Assembly (NCBI GenBank): GCA_014843695.1
Contig: CM026404.1
Location: 6,079,773 to 6,143,772, forward strand
DNA length: 64,000 nt
Reading direction: 5' to 3'
Origin: Archivesica marissinica
Lineage: Eukaryota; Mollusca; Bivalvia; Venerida; Vesicomyidae
Shown: piece after piece, positions 62,201 to 64,000 of the stretch
Numbering within the stretch: position 1 is the first letter of the stretch
Layout of the letters: every line of letters begins with the position of its first letter
Translations under genes and position numbers: made by a program
Notes under the pieces: model-generated
What the model saw: the letters and a program-made list of their open reading frames with translations, nothing else
The model's database searches: none
What the model was told of the DNA's origin: nothing

Positions 62201-63491
62201 GTATGATGTAGTATTACACAGACAAAGAAGAGATGAATGGGTATGTACTGTGCAGATCTTTGTAATTCGAACCTGATATCTTTTCAAGATTTTATTAAAG
62301 AGACCTCTCGGAAGTTATTTTTGTGTTTATGCAATACACTATTGTTGTTGTTGTTGTGGCTGTTGTTGTTGTTGTTGTATTTTGCCCATGTTACTTTTTA
62401 TTAGTTGTAGTTTAGTTTATACAAATTTTAGCTCGATTGCGAAACAAGTTCTTTCAACTTATATTAATCGCTCTCGAGACCTCATTCCTGACGGAATCCA
62501 TCGCCACGAGGGAGAGAGAAGGGGCAACGTGGAATTTAAATGCCTTGCATAAGGGCATACTCGTAACGGCTACAGCGGGGCTCGTTGTATATGTACATGG
62601 ATGAGACAATAATAAAGATTAAAAACTAAATACTATTATATTGTTTACCCAAAACACAGAAGAGATGCTACGACTTAGCTTAGTAGACATTACCCCGGGA
62701 ATATAAAAGTGTTCAGAGATCTCATGCTAGTCCGCCTCCGTGGTCGGGTTAAGGTCGTTGACTTGCATACCGCTCAGCACATGTCTCTTTATATGAAAAA
62801 GTTGACAGTTTCGTACGGAGGTTGGTGCACCAAGTATTGGTTAACCGCTGGAGTCTGCCCAGGAAAGGCGTTGTTATGTAAACTGCCCGTTTCTCAAATG
62901 GTCCACCGGTAGCAACGTTAAATAAACATAAATACAAATATTACCAAGACTTACAGAAACTATTTTTTAAAAACTAGATATTGTGTCGCAGTTTAAAGAC
63001 CGTCAGTGAACTGTTTATTGTTTATACAAATTTATTTTAGCTCGATTACGAAACAAGTTCTTTCAATTTATATAAATCGCTCTCGAGACCTCATTCCTGA
63101 TGGAATCCATCACCACGAGGGAGAGAAGAGGCAATGTGGAATTTAAATGCCTTGCCTAAGGACACAATCCTAACGGCTCCAGCGGGGCTCGAACTCCAGA
63201 CCTTTCGCACCTGAAGCGAACGCGCATCCACTGCGCTATCACGACTTCCACAAACGTCAGTGAACTGTGTTATTTGGCGGGGTGAAAAAGGGAATTACAC
63301 ATATATATGTAACTTTTTCATGTTAGTAATGTTCACCATAGTCATTATAATCGCCGCCTCTGAAAACATGTGATTCTTTGTCCATCTCTTGCATTGCTTT
63401 GTTTGCATCACGTGCAGCGTGCTTCTCCGACTCTTCTGGCTCAAATGCGCGAGTTCCTTTTCCAAATGCTCGTTGCTGCTCGCTCACCAAA
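34132..63491 (-). CDS. Twelve-exon host gene, C-terminal 453 residues (possible axonemal SAXO/TEX45-like protein)
   Basis: Twelve minus-strand exons with GT donors and AG acceptors: 63491-63337, 61850-61769, 54733-54597, 53340-53297, 52427-52317, 44572-44464, 43275-43133, 42427-42229, 41054-40853, 39384-39287, 35590-35534, 34157-34132. Phases agree at all eleven junctions and the frame stays open until TGA at 34134-34132. The protein (numbered from the first residue in the window) has a Glu/Lys-rich start, an acidic run D92-E100, and modules HFNLGND (137-143) with KDF (153-155), STHFIVGY (293-300) and SHFFHTD (417-423) with EDF (436-438). No membrane segment is visible. Spaced HFxxG...DF modules recall ciliary microtubule-associated proteins of the SAXO/TEX45 type, but this is only a resemblance. 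The 5' end lies beyond the window. Confidence 0.8.
34241..34460 (+). mobile_element. SINE family B, copy 1
   Basis: tRNA-like head (cgctcgcttctcacc, then B box ggttcgatcc), body with ccgggtactctggtttcctc and tail cgagagtgattaatataa...acttgtttcgcaatcg ending in an A-run. The A-box end of the head is truncated. Lies in the last intron of the host gene. Confidence 0.75.
34461..35185. other. Intronic sequence without recognised feature
   Basis: Within the last intron of the host gene. I see no repeat or ORF that I can support. Confidence 0.4.
35186..35463 (+). mobile_element. piggyBac-like MITE, copy 3
   Basis: Same orientation as copy 1, with a degenerate left TTAA. Its right end is present twice in tandem (gcaccagtccatgtcagtta ...ttgaatgggt repeated), the same kind of growth seen on a large scale at 29505-30680. 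Confidence 0.8.
35534..35590 (-). CDS. Host gene exon k (57 nt)
   Basis: Acceptor gttatctattgtag, donor ATGACAG|gtacag. Residues 427-445, NYRSTAMEDFIMPETMT. Phase 1 at both ends. Confidence 0.85.
35621..35912 (-). mobile_element. tRNA-Thr-derived SINE (family C), full copy
   Basis: On the minus strand it begins ggatctgtagtccagtggta, with anticodon stem-loop CTGGA-CTGGTAA-TCCAG (GGT, Thr) and B box gattcgatcc. A body with gacgttaaaccgaggtctcg follows, and a tail gcaaccggtagc...aataaacgtaaa. Only the head is tRNA-like, so it is not a tRNA gene. Confidence 0.8.
36066..37225. repeat. 25-bp tandem repeat, ~46 copies
   Basis: Unit ctctcccatgtggtgaccac tttgc, with variants cacgtggcgaccgc. It includes inserted variants with gcaacacac. 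Stop codons are absent in several frames of both strands, which creates long but meaningless ORFs. Lies in the intron between host exons j and k. Confidence 0.95.
37290..37517 (-). mobile_element. SINE family A, copy 1
   Basis: On the minus strand: tgtggaagtcgtgatag, B box ggagttcgagcc, body with ccctcgtgacgatggattcc, and tail cgagagtgatttatataagt...cgcaatcgagc...aaactaaact. The A-box region has a small deletion. Confidence 0.75.
37550..38372. repeat. 29-bp tandem repeat, ~28 copies
   Basis: Unit catgccatgtatagagattc acaactggt, with local gt/gg and gcc/acc variants. Intronic. Confidence 0.95.
38590..39322. repeat. 36-bp tandem repeat containing a host donor site, ~20 copies
   Basis: Unit gacgtatctgtgtggaagaa atgttacttactccct. 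On the minus strand each unit reads exon-j end plus GGGA|gtaagt, and also has an acceptor-like ttcttccacacag 12 bp before that donor. The first unit is the end of exon j itself. Confidence 0.95.
39287..39384 (-). CDS. Host gene exon j
   Basis: Acceptor attgtaccttgcag, donor TCAGGGA|gtaagt. Residues 394-426, LTEDQLRIIDKYDKITGKEI. The exon end and donor are repeated about 20 times downstream (38590-39286), so another donor copy could also be used. Confidence 0.85.
39664..39830 (-). mobile_element. SINE family A, copy 2 (head truncated)
   Basis: Tail and body as in 37290-37517. The tRNA-like head is missing after atcgttacgat. Confidence 0.7.
40012..40416. repeat. 17-bp tandem repeat, ~23 copies
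   Basis: Unit cgctatctccgtaaccc, with longer alternation of ctatctccgtaacac and ctacctccgtaatc giving a 34-bp double unit in the right half. Confidence 0.9.
40513..40750 (-). mobile_element. piggyBac-like MITE, copy 4
   Basis: TTAACCCATTCAACCCCA at the left, GTTGAAAGAGTTAA at the right, opposite orientation to copy 1. An internal ~40-bp duplication interrupts the subterminal region and part of the hairpin is deleted. Confidence 0.75.
40853..41054 (-). CDS. Host gene exon i
   Basis: Acceptor cgtgcctacttccag, donor AGATC|gtaagt. Residues 327-393, EGLPARMAYKEPTPELVNAM. Its acceptor is copied in the 88-bp array at 41047-41735. Confidence 0.9.
41047..41735. repeat. 88-bp tandem repeat: host acceptor fused to MITE family 2 left end, ~8 copies
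   Basis: Unit ttgtacctggaagtaggcac, then gtttaagtagtacagttaaa and cctgtcttaagcaaccagcc, ending gtggctgcttag. The first half is the acceptor border of host exon i; the second half is the left part of the MITE that ends at 41876. Confidence 0.9.
41697..41876 (+). mobile_element. MITE family 2, complete copy
   Basis: Left end cagttaaacctgtcttaag and right end cacaggtttgactct form terminal inverted repeats. The interior has many gtggctgcttaa words in both orientations. Confidence 0.7.
42229..42427 (-). CDS. Host gene exon h
   Basis: Acceptor cattctgatttcag, donor GCAGCAG|gtatgt. Residues 261-326, with KGRLTDGRSTHFIVGYAPFD. Reading beyond the donor stays open to 41993 through a low-quality Gly/Pro/His-rich stretch, so intron retention would be tolerated by the frame. 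Confidence 0.9.
42428..42809. other. Intronic sequence, no recognised feature
   Basis: Intron between host exons g and h. A C-rich patch at 42540-42595 is noted, nothing else. Confidence 0.35.
42810..43021 (-). mobile_element. tRNA-derived SINE family D, copy 1
   Basis: On the minus strand: cgcctccgtggtcgagtggt (A box), long variable arm, B box ggttcgagcc, then body gaaaaagttggcagtttctt and gttaaccgctggagcctgcc. The head looks like a class II (Ser/Leu-type) tRNA. Confidence 0.75.
43133..43275 (-). CDS. Host gene exon g
   Basis: Acceptor tctccccttgcag, donor GCTGCG|gtaact. Residues 213-260, SDYKRPPKDYRPAKIADRHD. Its acceptor is the seed of the 35-bp array at 43265-44110. Confidence 0.9.
43265..44110. 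repeat. 35-bp tandem repeat containing a host acceptor site, ~24 copies
   Basis: Unit tgatttactgcaaggggaga taatagcatgttctg. On the minus strand each carries tctccccttgcag|TAAATCAC, which is the acceptor of exon g and its first coding bases. The array begins within the exon border. Confidence 0.95.
44112..44251. repeat. Compound microsatellite (TG)n(CGTG)n(GA)n
   Basis: A tg run passes into tgcg alternation and then a ga run with sharp borders. It directly adjoins the 35-bp array. Confidence 0.98.
44464..44572 (-). CDS. Host gene exon f
   Basis: Acceptor ggtcttgcttttctcag, donor AATCGC|gtaagt. Residues 177-212, SALEMNLNRQDTGSVIFSFD. Follows the 7.9-kb intron that holds the 28-bp satellite. 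Confidence 0.9.
44840..49610. repeat. 28-bp satellite with large internal duplications
   Basis: Unit gtcagaacagtccaggtatc ccagaccc, about 165 copies. Segments near 44976-45909 recur at 46134-47067 (offset 1158) and segments 47850-48699 recur at 48718-49567 (offset 868, 31 units), showing block duplication on top of unit growth. Lies in the intron between host exons e and f. Confidence 0.95.
49654..49898 (+). mobile_element. SINE family B, copy 2, inserted in satellite edge
   Basis: A box ttagcgcagtggttagc, B box gggttcaatcc, body tctccgggtactccaggttt, tail cgagagtgattaatctaagt...gtttaaactaaa. It is flanked on both sides by aagcgat, a likely target-site duplication within satellite-type sequence. 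Confidence 0.85.
49985..50335. repeat. 52-bp tandem repeat related to the 28-bp satellite, ~7 copies
   Basis: Unit cagaacaatgcttgaaacac, then gtcagaaccagttcaagcga and ttccggactcac. Half of it is recognisably a diverged 28-bp unit. Confidence 0.9.
50336..50814. other. AT-rich intronic stretch
   Basis: No feature that I can support. Confidence 0.35.
50815..51440. repeat. 66-73-bp tandem repeat, ~9 copies
   Basis: Unit gcattaattgaaacgtgacc, aaacattcccaggcatacgt, gtacctaatcaaatagggat, ggatttataaata. Some copies lack the segment around gtacctaat. Confidence 0.9.
51692..51927 (-). mobile_element. SINE family A, copy 3 (complete)
   Basis: On the minus strand: gtcgtgatagcgcagtggat (A box), cgttcgcttcaggtgcgaaa, B box ggagttcgagtcc, body and tail as in copy 1. 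Confidence 0.85.
51928..52316. other. Intronic sequence 3' of host exon e
   Basis: AT-rich; nothing supported beyond the donor of exon e at its right edge. Confidence 0.35.
52317..52427 (-). CDS. Host gene exon e
   Basis: Acceptor acaatattgtattgtag, donor GGAAAG|gtaaat. Residues 140-176, starting LGNDAESGHSVYAKDF. Phase 0 at both ends. Confidence 0.9.
52468..52912. repeat. 68-bp tandem repeat, ~6.5 copies
   Basis: Unit atgaacaatgaacttgaata, cacactaatgcaaacattca, ctaattacacgtacgcacgt, gcatatat. It begins about 40 bp upstream of the exon e acceptor but does not include the splice site. Confidence 0.95.
53105..53250 (+). mobile_element. SINE family C fragment (head missing)
   Basis: catgtaaaagaaccagagga...ggcaaccggtagcgacgata matches the body and tail of 35621-35912. 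Confidence 0.7.
53297..53340 (-). CDS. Host gene exon d (44 nt)
   Basis: Acceptor gaattatttcag, donor TTCAAT|gtaagt. Residues 125-139, DASDGRSYQTEAHFN, carrying the HF of the first module. Confidence 0.85.
53785..53996 (+). mobile_element. SINE family B, copy 3
   Basis: Head ttagctcagtggttagcgcg, body ggtaatccggtttcctccca, tail truncated after cgagagtgatta. Confidence 0.8.
54070..54600. repeat. 68-71-bp tandem repeat containing a host donor site, ~8 copies
   Basis: Unit cagtgagtgttgattgtaca, ctacgtgtatttcttaccct, tgaacaccgttggtacagtg, atgtcaca. On the minus strand each copy reads CCAAC(A/G)GTGTTCAAGG|gtaaga, the end of exon c with its donor. The copy nearest the exon is the functional exon end. 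Confidence 0.95.
54597..54733 (-). CDS. Host gene exon c (acidic run)
   Basis: Acceptor ccctttggttccag, donor TTCAAGG|gtaaga. Residues 79-124 with six Asp and three Glu in a row. The 3' end and donor of this exon are the seed of the 68-bp array at 54070-54600. Confidence 0.9.
54768..54797 (-). repeat. Single inverted copy of the 36-bp satellite unit
   Basis: acttgaggacatagaaaacg cacac is the reverse complement of most of the satellite unit. It lies alone about 145 bp left of the satellite, just upstream of the exon c acceptor. Confidence 0.75.
54940..61612. repeat. 36-bp satellite, ~6.7 kb including gap
   Basis: Unit tatataatgtaggtgtgcgt tttctatgtcctctag. Most of the array is perfectly uniform; variants cluster at the left end (54943-55150), around 58040-58480 next to the gap, and near single indels at 56907, 56966, 60012 and 60678. 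The unit is 12 codons long, so huge open frames of repeated text appear; they are not genes. Lies in the intron between host exons b and c. Confidence 0.98.
58515..59514. other. Assembly gap, 1000 N, inside the 36-bp satellite
   Basis: Exactly 1000 N with satellite on both sides, so the true array length is unknown. Confidence 0.99.
61769..61850 (-). CDS. Host gene exon b
   Basis: Acceptor ctttgtgtttcag, donor ACACT|gtgagt. Residues 52-78, VTVVNNDYGPRTLPPGEAS. Enters in phase 1 and leaves in phase 2, matching both neighbours. Confidence 0.85.
61932..61998. repeat. Microsatellite (GT)n/(GTGC)n/(TATG)n
   Basis: A gt run, then gtgc alternation, then gtat repeats, adjoining the tail of a SINE. 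Confidence 0.95.
61999..62196 (-). mobile_element. tRNA-derived SINE family E
   Basis: On the minus strand it begins gtggcgtccatggtccaatg, with an anticodon arm around ggatttggaatcc (Pro-like TGG) and B box gggttcgatac. A body with gcaaggcacctcacacac and gtccccgcaagtggtttgac follows, with the microsatellite as tail. Confidence 0.7.
62341..62377. repeat. (TTG)n microsatellite
   Basis: About a dozen ttg triplets with one interruption. Confidence 0.95.
62409..62584 (-). mobile_element. SINE family A, copy 4 (head truncated)
   Basis: Tail agtttagtttatacaaattt and body as in other copies. It breaks off within the head after gctacagcggggctcg. Confidence 0.75.
62727..62936 (+). mobile_element. SINE family D, copy 2 (internal deletion)
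   Basis: cgcctccgtggtcgggttaa at the head, body gaaaaagttgacagtttcgt, tail ggtagcaacgttaaataaac. The variable arm and B box are deleted compared with 42810-43021. Confidence 0.7.
63022..63252 (-). mobile_element. SINE family A, copy 5 (complete)
   Basis: Same head-body-tail as 51692-51927. It lies in the first host intron in the window. Confidence 0.85.
63337..63491 (-). CDS. Host gene exon a (first in window)
   Basis: Acceptor ctgttttcttttgaag, donor TATG|gtgaac (weak). Encodes residues 1-51, with QRAFGKGTRAFEPEESEKH. Ends in phase 1. Reading past the donor meets TAA 8 bases into the intron, so a short isoform ending here is possible. Confidence 0.75.
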
Positions 63492-63784
63492 CTTCAAAAG
63501 AAAACAGATTTCCTACAGTAAATACTGCACAGATATGTGTGTATTCGGTGTGGTTAAACTTGGTTTTAAATATATTTGATTGAAACGTTGAATTTGACAT
63601 CTCATGTACATCTTAATACATTTTAAATATGAAGGTAAATGTTGGACCTGATAGAAGGACAAAGCTAATTATTGTTTAATTGCCTCTCACGTGATATGGT
63701 GATTGTCCCAATTAACTAGATGCAGTATTATTTACTTATTATGCGACATCAATAAATAACGATGTCTACCTATGACCATATACA

Positions 63785-64000
63785 GACGGATCTGTAGTCC
63801 AGTGGTAACATGCTGGACTGGTAATCCAGGGATCGCAGGTTCGACCCACGTTTGACCCTAATAAAATTAACAGTCTTTCAGATGGGACGTTAAACCGAGG
63901 TCTCGTGTCGGTGCTGTACACCGTGCACGTAAAAGAACTAGAGGAGACTCTGGAATGGGTCTCTGTCTGTATCATTGCACTATCCTCCAAAATCTAAAAT
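63785..64000 (+). mobile_element. SINE family C, copy running off the window
   Basis: gacggatctgtagtccagtg, tRNA-Thr-like arm, B box ggttcgaccc, body gacgttaaaccgaggtctcg up to the window end. Confidence 0.8.

Overview
The window is animal (metazoan) nuclear DNA from a very repeat-rich invertebrate genome, most plausibly a bivalve mollusc. The basis is spliceosomal introns, Polinton, DIRS-like and Ty3/Gypsy elements side by side, several tRNA-derived SINE families, a piggyBac-type MITE and long minisatellites. The species cannot be read from sequence alone. Three runs of exactly 1000 N (7536-8535, 27433-28432, 58515-59514) are assembly gaps, and all three lie in repeats.

Left third (1-29 kb), a graveyard of mobile elements. 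1-1477(-) is a decayed ORF of an unnamed family. 2609-4907(-) is a broken pogo/CENP-B-type transposase with a C-terminal PHD-like finger. 5680-6672(-) is an intron-containing tyrosine recombinase with two stops. 8536-9626(+) is the RNase H/tyrosine-recombinase end of a DIRS-like retroelement, followed by a 74-bp tandem array. 11952-14883(-) is a Polinton remnant reading ATPase, C2H2-type protein, integrase with chromodomain. A Ty3/Gypsy element has landed 2 bp upstream of the ATPase start. It reads LTR 14886-16073, gag, pol, a third ORF for a zinc-finger protein, LTR 24667-25824, then a second gag that runs into a gap. This is an LTR-internal-LTR-internal tandem whose middle LTR looks recombinant. 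Copy 1 is dead: stop in gag, stop and frameshift in pol, YIND instead of YIDD in the RT. Its third ORF is fully open.

Middle (28.4-33.5 kb). A 40-bp array is followed by a piggyBac-like MITE whose right end has grown into a 47-bp array of about 25 units. Then come a second MITE, a LINE 3' fragment and a foldback element.

Right half (34.1-63.5 kb), one host gene on the minus strand. Joining splice-bounded ORF pieces gives 12 exons whose phases agree at all eleven junctions. They encode the last 453 residues of a protein ending at 34132; its 5' end lies beyond 64000. I do not recognise the protein for certain. It has spaced HFxxG/HFxxx...DF modules of the kind seen in axonemal SAXO/TEX45-like proteins. 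Its introns hold most of the repeats, including a 6.7-kb 36-bp satellite and a 4.8-kb 28-bp satellite with large internal duplications.

The most interesting pattern is that four of the minisatellites start at exon-intron borders and carry copies of the gene's own splice sites: donors of the exons ending at 54597 and 39287, acceptors of the exons starting at 43275 and 41054. The gene therefore has tandem arrays of candidate splice sites next to coding exons.
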